A stretch of 64,000 nucleotides of DNA, from NCBI GenBank assembly GCA_963555705.1, contig OY743183.1, forward strand, positions 30,601,932 through 30,665,931, given 5' to 3'. Shown here one piece after another: positions 33,591 to 46,600 of the stretch. The position numbers were made by a program, and so were the translations under genes. Position 1 is the stretch's first letter; each line of letters opens with the position of its first letter. The notes under the pieces were generated by a model, which made no database searches, was not told the origin of the DNA, and was given only the letters and a program-made list of their open reading frames with translations. The stretch is from Ligustrum vulgare. Lineage: Eukaryota; Streptophyta; Magnoliopsida; Lamiales; Oleaceae.

Positions 33591-36234
33591 TTATCTTTTG
33601 ATTTCGCTCCCTTGGTTTCTTACTACTTTTACCCGGAACTTCTCTCTTTCTCTTAAGAAATTCCGGATTCTCTTCATATTTCTTCTTTGTAATATGAAAT
33701 GTTTCATTTGGACATAAAGTAGGAATCTCATCTCGAAAAAGCTAACTTTCATTTTTAAGGTCCTAACAATCTTTTTAGGATTGTGAGAGTCACCAGGATT
33801 TTGAACAACAAAAAAGTCACAGCACCTCGATCCATGAGACTTTAAAAAAGAGGATAAATTGGAATAAAACGTTTTCTTGGGCACATAAAATGGTTTTTCC
33901 CTCGTTCGTAAAGTTTTTGAATCCTTGAAAAGAGAGACAAGGTTAAATATTCTCTTCAATTCCAAAATATTCACACCAATTTTGAAACCATTTTGGAAAA
34001 GTATTTTTACATGATTGAAGGAACAGGATAAACCAGGAATGCATAAGATGTCTATGGAAGAAAATATTAAACAAAGCATATTCGTAATCCGAGCATATGA
34101 AATTAGAAGAGAAATCACCGTTTGAAAGATTCATCATTTTCTCGAGCCAAGGGTATTGTCCCGAGTTTTCAAATGACAACAAAAAGGAAAATTGACATTT
34201 TTGAAAAATCAATTTGTTGAGGATAATGTTTATTTTGAGTAGGTTACAGTTATCTTTTGATTTCACTCCCTTGGTTCCTTTGCTATTTTCACTCTGAATT
34301 TCTATCTCTCTCTTAAGAAATGCCAAATTATCTCCATATTTCTACTCAGTAATATGAAAAGTTTCATTTGGAACTAAAATAGAAATCTCCTCTTGGAAAA
34401 AGCTAACTTTAATTTTTGAGCTCCTAACAATCTTTTTAGGATTGGGAGAGTCACCAAGATTTTGAACAACAAAAAAGTCACAGCAGATGATCCATGAGAC
34501 TTTAAAAAAGAGGATAAATTGGAATAAAACGTTTTCTTGGGCACATAAAATGGTTTTTCCCTCATACGTAAAGTTTTTGAATCCTTGAAGAGAGAGACTA
34601 GGTAAAATATTCTCTTCAATTCCAAAATATTCATACCAATTTTGAAACCATTTTGGAAAATTATTTTAACATGATTGAAGGAACAGGATAAACCAAGAAA
34701 TAATAAGATGTCTAAAGAAGAAAACATTAAACAAAGCATCTTGGTAATCCAAGTAATTGAATTGCGAAGAGAAATCTTCCCCCTTTGAAAGGTTCAACTT
34801 TTTCTCGAGCTAAGGGTAGTGTCCACTGTCTTCAAATGACAACAAAAATGCAAAATGACATTTTTAAAAAATCAATATGTTGAGGATATTGTTTATTTTG
34901 AGTAGGTTGCAGTTATCTTTTGATTTCGCTCCCTTGGTTTCTTACTACTTTTACCCGGAACTTCTCTCTTTCTCTTAAGAAATTCCGGATTCTCTTCATA
35001 TTTCTTCTTTGTAATATGAAATGTTTCATTTGGACATAAAGTAGGAATCTCATCTCGAAAAAGCTAACTTTCATTTTTAAGGTCCTAACAATCTTTTTAG
35101 GATTGTGAGAGTCACCAGGATTTTGAACAACAAAAAAGTCACAGCACCTCGATCCATGAGACTTTAAAAAAGAGGATAAATTGGAATAAAACGTTTTCTT
35201 GGGCACATAAAATGGTTTTTCCCTCGTTCGTAAAGTTTTTGAATCCTTGAAAAGAGAGACAAGGTTAAATATTCTCTTCAATTCCAAAATATTCACACCA
35301 ATTTTGAAACCATTTTGGAAAAGTATTTTTACATGATTGAAGGAACAGGATAAACCAGGAATGCATAAGATGTCTATGGAAGAAAATATTAAACAAAGCA
35401 TATTCGTAATCCAAGCATATGAAATTAGAAGAGAAATCACCGTATGAAAGATTCATCATTTTCTCGAGCTAAGGGTATTGTCCCGAGTTTTCAAATGACA
35501 ACAAAAAGGAAAATTGACATTTTTGAAAAATCAATTTGTTGAGGATAATGTTTATTTTGAGTAGGTTACAGTTATCTTTTGATTTCACTCCCTTGGGTCC
35601 TTTGCTACTTTCACTCTGAATTTCTATCTCTCTCTTAAGAAATGCCAAATTATCTCCATATTTCTACTCAGTAATATGAAAAGTTTCATTTGGACCTAAA
35701 ATAGAAATCTCCTTTTGGAAACAGCTAACTTTACTTTTTGAGCTCCTAACAATCTTTTTAGGATTGGGAGAGTCACCAAGATTTTGAACAACAAAAAAGT
35801 CACAGCAGATGATCCATGAGACTTTAAAAAAGAGGATAAATTGGAATAAAACGTTTTCTTGGGCACATAAAATGGTTTTTCCCTCGTACGTATAGTTTTT
35901 GAATCCTTGAAGAGAGAGACTAGGTAAAATATTCTCTTCAATTCCAAAATATTCATACCAATTTTGAAACCATTTTGGAAAATTATTTTAACATGATTGA
36001 AGGAACACGATAAACCAAGAAATAATAAGATATCTAAAGAAGAAAACATTAAACAAAGCATCTTGGTAATCCAAGTAATTGAAATGCAAAGAGAAATCTT
36101 CCCCCTTTGAAAGGTTCAACTTTTTCTCGAGCTGAGGGTAGTGTCCCCTGTCTTCAAATGACAACAAAAATGCAAAATGACATTTTTAAAAAATCGATAT
36201 GTTGAGGATATTGTTTATTTTGAGTAGGTTGCAG
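33591..36234. repeat. Regular 1322-bp dimers near the element
   Basis: Private variants recur at 1322-bp spacing: 'ccctcatacg' near 33241 and 34563, 'ggaactaaaatag' near 33050 and 34372, 'ggacataaag' near 33711 and 35033, and 'gtccactgtc' near 33500 and 34822. Several of these return near 37.0-37.5 kb, so this dimer variant has spread locally. Confidence 0.85.
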
Positions 36235-39200
36235 TTATCTTTTGATTTCGCTCCCTTGGTTTCTTGCTACTTTTACCCGGAACTTCTCTCTTTCTCTTAA
36301 GAAATTCCGGATTCTCTTCATATTTCTTCTTAGTAATATGAAATGTTTCATTTGGACCTAAAGTAGGAATCTCATCTCGAAAAAGCTAACTTTCATTTTT
36401 AAGGTCCTAACAATCTTTTTAGGATTGTGAGAGTCACCAGGATTTTGAACAACAAAAAAGTCACAGTACCTCGATCCATGAGACTTTAAAAAAGAGGATA
36501 AATTGGAATAAAACGTTTTCTTGGGCACATAAAATGGTTTTTCCCTCGTTCGTAAAGTTTTTGAATCCTTGAAAAGAGAGACAAGGTTAAATATTCTCTT
36601 CAATTCCAAAATATTCACACCAATTTTGAAACCATTTTGGAAAAGTATTTTTACATGATTGAAGGAACAGGATAAACCAGGAATGCATAAGATGTCTGTG
36701 GAAGAAAATATTAAACAAAGCATATTCGTAATCCTAGCATATGAAATTAGAAGAGAAATCACCGTTTGAAAGATTCATCATTTTCTCGAGCCAAGGGTAT
36801 TGTCCCGAGTTTTCAAATGACAACAAAAAGGAAAATTGACATTTTTGAAAAATCAATTTGTTGAGGATAATGTTTATTTTGAGTAGGTTACAGTTATCTT
36901 TTGATTTCACTCCCTTGGTTCCTTTGCTATTTTCACTCTGAATTTCTATCTCTCTCTTAAGAAATGCCAAATTATCTCCATATTTCTACTCAGTAATATG
37001 AAAAGTTTCATTTGGAACTAAAATAGAAATCTCCTCTTGGAAAAAGCTAACTTTAATTTTTGAGCTCCTAACAATCTTTTTAGGATTGGGAGAGTCACCA
37101 AGATTTTGAACAACAAAAAAGTCACAGCAGATGATCCATGAGACTTTAAAAAAGAGGATAAATTGGAATAAAACGTTTTCTTGGGCACATAAAATGGTTT
37201 TTCCCTCATACGTAAAGTTTTTGAATCCTTGAAGAGAGAGACTAGGTAAAATATTCTCTTCAATTCCAAAATATTCGTACCAATTTTGAAACCATTTTGG
37301 AAAATTATTTTAACATGATTGAAGGAACAGGATAAACCAAGAAATAATAAGATGTCTAAAGAAGAAAACATTAAACAAAGCATCTTGGTAATCCAAGTAA
37401 TTGAATTGCGAAGAGAAATCTTCCCCCTTTGAAAGGTTCAACTTTTTCTCGAGCTAAGGGTAGTGTCCACTGTCTTCAAATGACAACAAAAATGCAAAAT
37501 GACATTTTTAAAAAATCAATATGTTGAGGATATTGTTTATTTTGAGTAGGTTGCAGTTATCTTTTGATTTCGCTCCCTTGGTTTCTTGCTACTTTTACCC
37601 GGAACTTCTCTCTTTCTCTTAAGAAATTCCGGATTCTCTTCATATTTCTTCTTAGTAATATGAAATGTTTCATTTGGACCTAAAGTAGGAATCTCATCTC
37701 GAAAAAGCTAACTTTCATTTTTAAGGTCCTAACAATCTTTTTAGGATTGTGAGAGTCACCAGGATTTTGAACAACAAAAAAGTCACAGCACCTCGATCCA
37801 TGAGACTTTAAAAAAGAGGATAAATTGGAATAAAACGTTTTCTTGGGCACATAAAATGGTTTTTCCCTCGTTCGTAAAGTTTTTGAATCCTTGAAAAGAG
37901 AGACAAGGTTAAATATTCTCTTCAATTCCAAAATATTCACACCAATTTTGAAACCATTTTGGAAAAGTATTTTTACATGATTGAAGGAACAGGATAAACC
38001 AGGAATGCATAAGATGTCTATGGAAGAAAATATTAAACAAAGCATATTCGTAATCCCAGCATATGAAATTAGAAGAGAAATCACCGTTTGAAAGATTCAT
38101 CATTTTCTCGAGCTAAGGGTATTGTCCCGAGTTTTCAAATGACAACAAAAAGGAAAATTGACATTTTTGAAAAATCAATTTGTTGAGGATAATGTTTATT
38201 TTGAGTAGGTTACAGTTATCTTTTGATTTCACTCCCTTGGTTCCTTTGCTACTTTCACTCTGAATTTCTATCTCTCTCTTAAGAAATGCCAAATTATCTC
38301 CATATTTCTACTCAGTAATATGAAAAGTTTCATTTGGACCTAAAATAGAAATCTCCTCTTGGAAAAAGCTAACTTTAATTTTTTAGCTCCTAACAATCTT
38401 TTTAGGATTGGGAGAGTCACCAAGATTTTGAACAACAAAAAAGTCACAGCAGATGATCCATGAGACTTTAAAAAAGAGGATAAATTGGAATAAAACGTTT
38501 TCTTGGGCACTTAAAATGGTTTTTCCCTCGTACGTATAGTTTTTGAATCCTTGAAGAGAGAGACTAGGTAAAATATTCTCTTCAATTCCAAAATATTCAT
38601 ACCAATTTTGAAACCATTTTGGAAAATTATTTTAACATGATTGAAGGAACAGGATAAACCAAGAAATAATAAGATGTCTAAAGAAGAAAACATTAAACAA
38701 AGCATCTTGGTAATCCAAGTAATTGAAATGCAAAGAGAAATCTTCCCCCTTTGTAAGGTTCAACTTTTTCTCGAGCTGAGGGTAGTGTCCCCTGTCTTCA
38801 AATGACAACAAAAATGCAAAATGACATTTTTAAAAAATCGATATGTTGAGGATATTGTTTATTTTGAGTAGGTTGCAGTTATCTTTTGATTTCGCTCCCT
38901 TGGTTTCTTGCTACTTTTACCCGGAACTTCTCTCTTTCTCTTAAGAAATTCCGGATTCTCTTCATATTTCTTCTTAGTAATATGAAATGTTTCATTTGGA
39001 CCTAAAGTAGGAATCTCATCTCGAAAAAGCTAACTTTCATTTTTAAGGTCCTAACAATCTTTTTAGGATTGTGAGAGTCACCAGGATTTTGAACCACAAA
39101 AAAGTCACAGCACCTCGATCCATGAGACTTTAAAAAAGAGGATAAATTGGAATAAAACGTTTTCTTGGGCACATAAAATGGTTTTTCCCTCGTTCGTAAA

Positions 39201-42200
39201 GTTTTTGAATCCTTGAAAAGAGAGACAAGGTTAAATATTCTCTTCAATTCCAAAATATTCACACCAATTTTGAAACCATTTTGGAAAAGTATTTTTACAT
39301 GATTGAAGGAACAGGATAAACCAGGAATGCATAAGATGTCTATGGAAGAAAATATTAAACAAAGCATATTCGTAATCCCAGCATATGAAATTAGAAGAGA
39401 AATCACCGTTTGAAAGATTCATCATTTTCTCGAGCTAAGGGTATTGTCCCGAGTTTTCAAATGACAACAAAAAGGAAAATTGACATTTTTGAAAAATCAA
39501 TTTGTTGAGGATAATGTTTATTTTGAGTAGGTTACAGTTATCTTTTGATTTCACTCCCTTGGTTCCTTTGCTATTTTCACTCTGAATTTCTATCTCTCTC
39601 TTAAGAAATGCCAAATTATCTCCATATTTCTACTCAGTAATATGAAAAGTTTCATTTGGAACTAAAATAGAAATCTCCTCTTGGAAAAAGCTAACTTTAA
39701 TTTTTGAGCTCCTAACAATCTTTTTAGGATTGGGAGAGTCACCAAGATTTTGAACAACAAAAAAGTCACAGCAGATGATCCATGAGACTTTAAAAAAGAG
39801 GATAAATTGGAATAAAACGTTTTCTTGGGCACATAAAATGGTTTTTCCCTCGTACGTAAAGTTTTTGAATCCTTGAAGAGAGAGACTAGGTAAAATATTC
39901 TCTTCAATTCCAAAATATTCATACCAATTTTGAAACCATTTTGGAAAATTATTTTAACATGATTGAAGGAACAGGATAAACCAAGAATGTCTAAAGAAGA
40001 AAACATTAAACAAAGTATCTTGGTAATCCAAGTAATTGAAATGCGAAGAGAAATCTTCCCCCTTTGAAAGGTTCAACTTTTTCTCGAGCTAAGGGTAGTG
40101 TCCCCTGTCTTCAAATGACAACAAAAATGCAAAATGACATTTTTAAAAAATCGATATGTTGAGGATATTGTTTATTTTGAGTAGGTTGCAGTTATCTTTT
40201 GATTTCGCTCCCTTGGTTTCTTACTACTTTTACCCGGAACTTCTCTCTTTCTCTTAAGAAATTCCGGATTCTCTTCATATTTCTTCTTAGTAATATGAAA
40301 TGTTTCATTTGGACCTAAAGTAGGAATCTCATCTCGAAAAAGCTAACTTTCATTTTTAAGGTCCTAACAATCTTTTTAGGATTGTGAGAGTCACCAGGAT
40401 TTTGAACAACAAAAAAGTCACAGCACCTCGATCCATGAGACTTTAAAAAAGAGGATAAATTGGAATAAAACGTTTTCTTGGGCACATAAAATGGTTTTTC
40501 CCTCGTTCGTAAAGTTTTTGAATCCTTGAAAAGAGAGACAAGGTTAAATATTCTCTTCAATTCCAAAATATTCACACCAATTTTGAAACCATTTTGGAAA
40601 AGTATTTTTACATGATTGAAGGAACATGATAAACCAGGAATGCATAAGATGTCTATGGAAGAAAATATTAAACAAAGCATATTCGTAATCCGAGCATATG
40701 AAATTAGAAGAGAAATCACCGTTTGAAAGATTCATCATTTTCTCGAGCTAAGGGTATTGTCCCGAGTTTTCAAATGACAACAAAAAGGAAAATTGACATT
40801 TTTGAAAAATCAATTTGTTGAGGATAATGTTTATTTTGAGTAGGTTACAGTTATCTTTTGATTTCACTCCCTTGGTTCCTTTGCTACTTTCACTCTGAAT
40901 TTCTATCTCTCTCTTAAGAAATGCCAAATTATCTCCATATTTCTACTCAGTAATATGAAAAGTTTCATTTGGACCTAAAATAGAAATCTCCTCTTGGAAA
41001 AAGCTAACTTTAATTTTTTAGCTCCTAACAATCTTTTTAGGATTGGGAGAGTCACCAAGATTTTGAACAACAAAAAAGTCACAGCAGATGATCCATGAGA
41101 CTTTAAAAAAGAGGATAAATTGGAATAAAACGTTTTCTTGGGCACATAAAATGGTTTTTCCCTCGTTCGTAAAGTTTTTGAATCCTTGAAAAGAGAGACA
41201 AGGTTAAATATTCTCTTCAATTCCAAAATATTCACACCAATTTTGAAACCATTTTGGAAAAGTGTTTTTACATGATTGAAGGAACAGGATAAACCAGGAA
41301 TGCATAAGATGTCTATGGAAGAAAATATTAAACAAAGTATATTCGTAATCCAAGCATATGAAATTAGAAGAGAAATCACCGTTTGAAAGATTCATCATTT
41401 TCTCGAGCCAAGGGTATTGTCCCGAGTTTTCAAATGACAACAAAAAGGAAAATTGACATTTTTGAAAAATCAATTTGTTGAGGATAATGTTTATTTTGAG
41501 TAGGTTACAGTTATCTTTTGATTTCACTCCCTTGGTTCCTTTGCTACTTTCACTCTGAATTTCTATCTCTCTCTTAAGAAATGCCAAATTATCTCCATAT
41601 TTCTACTCAGTAATATGAAAAGTTTCATTTGGACCTAAAATAGAAATCTCCTCTTGGAAAAAGCTAACTTTAATTTTTGAGCTCCTAACAATCTTTTTAG
41701 GATTGGGAGAGTCACCAAGATTTTGAACAACAAAAAAGTCACAGCAGATGATCCATGAGACTTTAAAAAAGAGGATAAATTGGAATAAAACGTTTTCTTG
41801 GGCACATAAAATGGTTTTTCCCTCGTACGTAAAGTTTTTGAATCCTTGAAGAGAGAGACTAGGTAAAATATTCTCTTCAATTCCAAAATATTCATACCAA
41901 TTTTGAAACCATTTTGGAAAATTATTTTAACATGATTGAAGGAACACGATAAACCAAGAATGTCTAAAGAAGAAAACATTAAACAAAGCATCTTGGTAAT
42001 CCAAGTAATTGAAATGCGAAGAGAAATCTTCCCCCTTTGAAAGGTTCAACTTTTTCTCGAGCTAAGGGTAGTGTCCACTGTCTTCAAATGACAACAAAAA
42101 TGCAAAATGACATTTTTAAAAAATCGATATGTTGAGGATATTGTTTATTTTGAGTAGGTTGCAGTTATCTTTTGATTTCGCTCCCTTGGTTTCTTACTAC

Positions 42201-43600
42201 TTTTACCCGGAACTTCTCTCTTTCTCTTAAGAAATTCCGGATTCTCTTCATATTTCTTCTTTGTAATATGAAATGTTTCATTTGGACCTAAAGTAGGAAT
42301 CTCATCTCGAAAAAGCTAACTTTCATTTTTAAGGTCCTAACAATCTTTTTAGGATTGTGAGAGTCACCAGGATTTTGAACAACAAAAAAGTCACAGCACC
42401 TCGATCCATGAGACTTTAAAAAAGAGGATAAATTGGAATAAAACGTTTTCTTGGGCACATAAAATGGTTTTTCCCTCGTTCGTAAAGTTTTTGAATCCTT
42501 GAAAAGAGAGACAAGGTTAAATATTCTCTTCAATTCCAAAATATTCACACCAATTTTGAAACCATTTTGGAAAAGTATTTTTACATGATTGAAGGAACAG
42601 GATAAACCAGGAATGCATAAGATGTCTATGGAAGAAAATATTAAACAAAGCATATTCGTAATCCAAGCATATGAAATTAGAAGAGAAATCACCGTATGAA
42701 AGATTCATCATTTTCTCGAGCTAAGGGTATTGTCCCGAGTTTTCAAATGACAACAAAAAGGAAAATTGACATTTTTGAAAAATCAATTTGTTGAGGATAA
42801 TGTTTATTTTGAGTAGGTTACAGTTATCTTTTGATTTCACTCCCTTGGGTCCTTTGCTACTTTCACTCTGAATTTCTATCTCTCTCTTAAGAAATGCCAA
42901 ATTATCTCCATATTTCTACTCAGTAATATGAAAAGTTTCATTTGGACCTAAAATAGAAATCTCCTTTTGGAAACAGCTAACTTTACTTTTTGAGCTCCTA
43001 ACAATCTTTTTAGGATTGGGAGAGTCACCAAGATTTTGAACAACAAAAAAGTCACAGCAGATGATCCATGAGACTTTAAAAAAGAGGATAAATTGGAATA
43101 AAACGTTTTCTTGGGCACATAAAATGGTTTTTCCCTCGTACGTAAAGTTTTTGAATCCTTGAAGAGAGAGACTAGGTAAAATATTCTCTTCAATTCCAAA
43201 ATATTCATACCAATTTTGAAACCATTTTGGAAAATTATTTTAACATGATTGAAGGAACAGGATAAACCAAGAATGTCTAAAGAAGAAAACATTAAACAAA
43301 GTATCTTGGTAATCCAAGTAATTGAAATGCGAAGAGAAATCTTCCCCCTTTGAAAGGTTCAACTTTTTCTCGAGCTAAGGGTAGTGTCCCCTGTCTTCAA
43401 ATGACAACAAAAATGCAAAATGACATTTTTAAAAAATCGATATGTTGAGGATATTGTTTATTTTGAGTAGGTTGCAGTTATCTTTTGATTTCGCTCCATT
43501 GGTTTCTTAGTACTTTTACCCGGAACTTCTCTCTTTCTCTTAAGAAATTCCGGATTCTCTTCATATTTCTTCTTAGTAATATGAAATGTTTCATTTGGAC

Positions 43601-46600
43601 CTAAAGTAGGAATCTCATCTCGAAAAAGCTAACTTTCATTTTTAAGGTCCTAACAATCTTTTTAGGATTGTGAGAGTCACCAGGATTTTGAACAACAAAA
43701 AAGTCACAGCACCTCGATCCATGAGACTTTAAAAAAGAGGATAAATTGGAATAAAACGTTTTCTTGGGCACATAAAATGGTTTTTCCCTCGTTCGTAAAG
43801 TTTTTGAATCCTTGAAAAGAGAGACAAGGTTAAATATTCTCTTCAATTCCAAAATATTCACACCAATTTTGAAACCATTTTGGAAAAGTGTTTTTACATG
43901 ATTGAAGGAACAGGATAAACCAGGAATGCATAAGATGTCTATGGAAGAAAATATTAAACAAAGCATATTCGTAATCCAAGCATATGAAATTAGAAGAGAA
44001 ATCACCGTTTGAAAGATTCATCATTTTCTCGAGCCAAGGGTATTGTCCCGAGTTTTCAAATGACAACAAAAAGGAAAATTGACATTTTTGAAAAATCAAT
44101 TTGTTGAGGATAATGTTTATTTTGAGTAGGTTACAGTTATCTTTTGATTTCACTCCCTTGGTTCCTTTGCTACTTTCACTCTGAATTTCTATCTCTCTCT
44201 TAAGAAATGCCAAATTATCTCCATATTTCTACTCAGTAATATGAAAAGTTTCATTTGGACCTAAAATAGAAATCTCCTCTTGGAAAAAGCTAACTTTAAT
44301 TTTTGAGCTCCTAGCAATCTTTTTAGGATTGGGAGAGTCACCAAGATTTTGAACAACAAAAAAGTCACAGCAGATGATCCATGAGACTTTAAAAAAGAGG
44401 ATAAATTGGAATAAAACGTTTTCTTGGGCACATAAAATGGTTTTTCCCTCGTACGTAAAGTTTTTGAATCCTTGAAGAGAGAGACTAGGTAAAATATTCT
44501 CTTCAATTCCAAAATATTCATACCAATTTTGAAACCATTTTGGAAAATTATTTTAACATGATTGAAGGAACACGATAAACCAAGAATGTCTAAAGAAGAA
44601 AACATTAAACAAAGCATCTTGGTAATCCAAGTAATTGAAATGCGAAGAGAAATCTTCCCCCTTTGAAAGGTTCAACTTTTTCTCGAGCTAAGGGTAGTGT
44701 CCTCTGTCTTCAAATGACAACAAAAATGCAAAATGACATTTTTAAAAAATCGATATGTTGAGGATATTGTTTATTTTGAGTAGGTTGCAGTTATCTTTTG
44801 ATTTCGCTCCATTGGTTTCTTACTACTTTTACCCGGAACTTCTCTCTTTCTCTTAAGAAATTCCGGATTCTCTTCATATTTCTTCTTAGTAATATGAAAT
44901 GTTTCATTTGGACCTAAAGTAGGAATCTCATCTCGAAAAAGCTAACTTTCATTTTTAAGGTCCTAACAATCTTTTTAGGATTGTGAGAGTCACCAGGATT
45001 TTGAACAACAAAAAAGTCACAGCACCTCGATCCATGAGACTTTAAAAAAGAGGATAAATTGGAATAAAACGTTTTCTTGGGCACATAAAATGGTTTTTCC
45101 CTCGTTCGTAAAGTTTTTGAATCCTTGAAAAGAGAGACAAGGTTAAATATTCTCTTCAATTCCAAAATATTCACACCAATTTTGAAACCATTTTGGAAAA
45201 GTATTTTTACATGATTGAAGGAACAGGATAAACCAGGAATGCATAAGATGTCTATGGAAGAAAATATTAAACAAAGCATATTCGTAATCCAAGCATATGA
45301 AATTAGAAGAGAAATCACCGTATGAAAGATTCATCATTTTCTCGAGCTAAGGGTATTGTCCCGAGTTTTCAAATGACAACAAAAAGGAAAATTGACATTT
45401 TTGAAAAATCAATTTGTTGAGGATAATGTTTATTTTGAGTAGGTTACAGTTATCTTTTGATTTCACTCCCTTGGGTCCTTTGCTACTTTCACTCTGAATT
45501 TCTATCTCTCTCTTAAGAAATGCCAAATTATCTCCATATTTCTACTCAGTAATATGAAAAGTTTCATTTGGACCTAAAATAGAAATCTCCTTTTTGAAAC
45601 AGCTAACTTTACTTTTTGAGCTCCTAACAATCTTTTTAGGATTGGGAGAGTCACCAAGATTTTGAACAACAAAAAAGTCACAGCAGATGATCCATGAGAC
45701 TTTAAAAAAGAGGATAAATTGGAATAAAACGTTTTCTTGGGCACATAAAATGGTTTTTCCCTCGTACGTAAAGTTTTTGAATCCTTGAAGAGAGAGACTA
45801 GGTAAAATATTCTCTTCAATTCCAAAATATTCATACCAATTTTGAAACCATTTTGGAAAATTATTTTAACATGATTGAAGGAACAGGATAAACCAAGAAT
45901 GTCTAAAGAAGAAAACATTAAACAAAGTATCTTGGTAATCCAAGTAATTGAAATGCGAAGAGAAATCTTCCCCCTTTGAAAGGTTCAACTTTTTCTCGAG
46001 CTAAGGGTAGTGTCCCCTGTCTTCAAATGACAACAAAAATGCAAAATGACATTTTTAAAAAATCGATATGTTGAGGATATTGTTTATTTTGAGTAGGTTG
46101 CAGTTATCTTTTGATTTCGCTCCATTGGTTTCTTACTACTTTTACCCGGAACTTCTCTCTTTCTCTTAAGAAATTCCGGATTCTCTTCATATTTCTTCTT
46201 AGTAATATGAAATGTTTCATTTGGACCTAAAGTAGGAATCTCATCTCGAAAAAGCTAACTTTCATTTTTAAGGTCCTAACAATCTTTTTAGGATTGTGAG
46301 AGTCACCAGGATTTTGAACAACAAAAAAGTCACAGCACCTCGATCCATGAGACTTTAAAAAAGAGGATAAATTGGAATAAAACGTTTTCTTGGGCACATA
46401 AAATGGTTTTTCCCTCGTTCGTAAAGTTTTTGAATCCTTGAAAAGAGAGACAAGGTTAAATATTCTCTTCAATTCCAAAATATTCACACCAATTTTGAAA
46501 CCATTTTGGAAAAGTATTTTTACATGATTGAAGGAACAGGATAAACCAGGAATGCATAAGATAGACATGGAAGAAAATATTAAACAAAGCATATTCGTAA

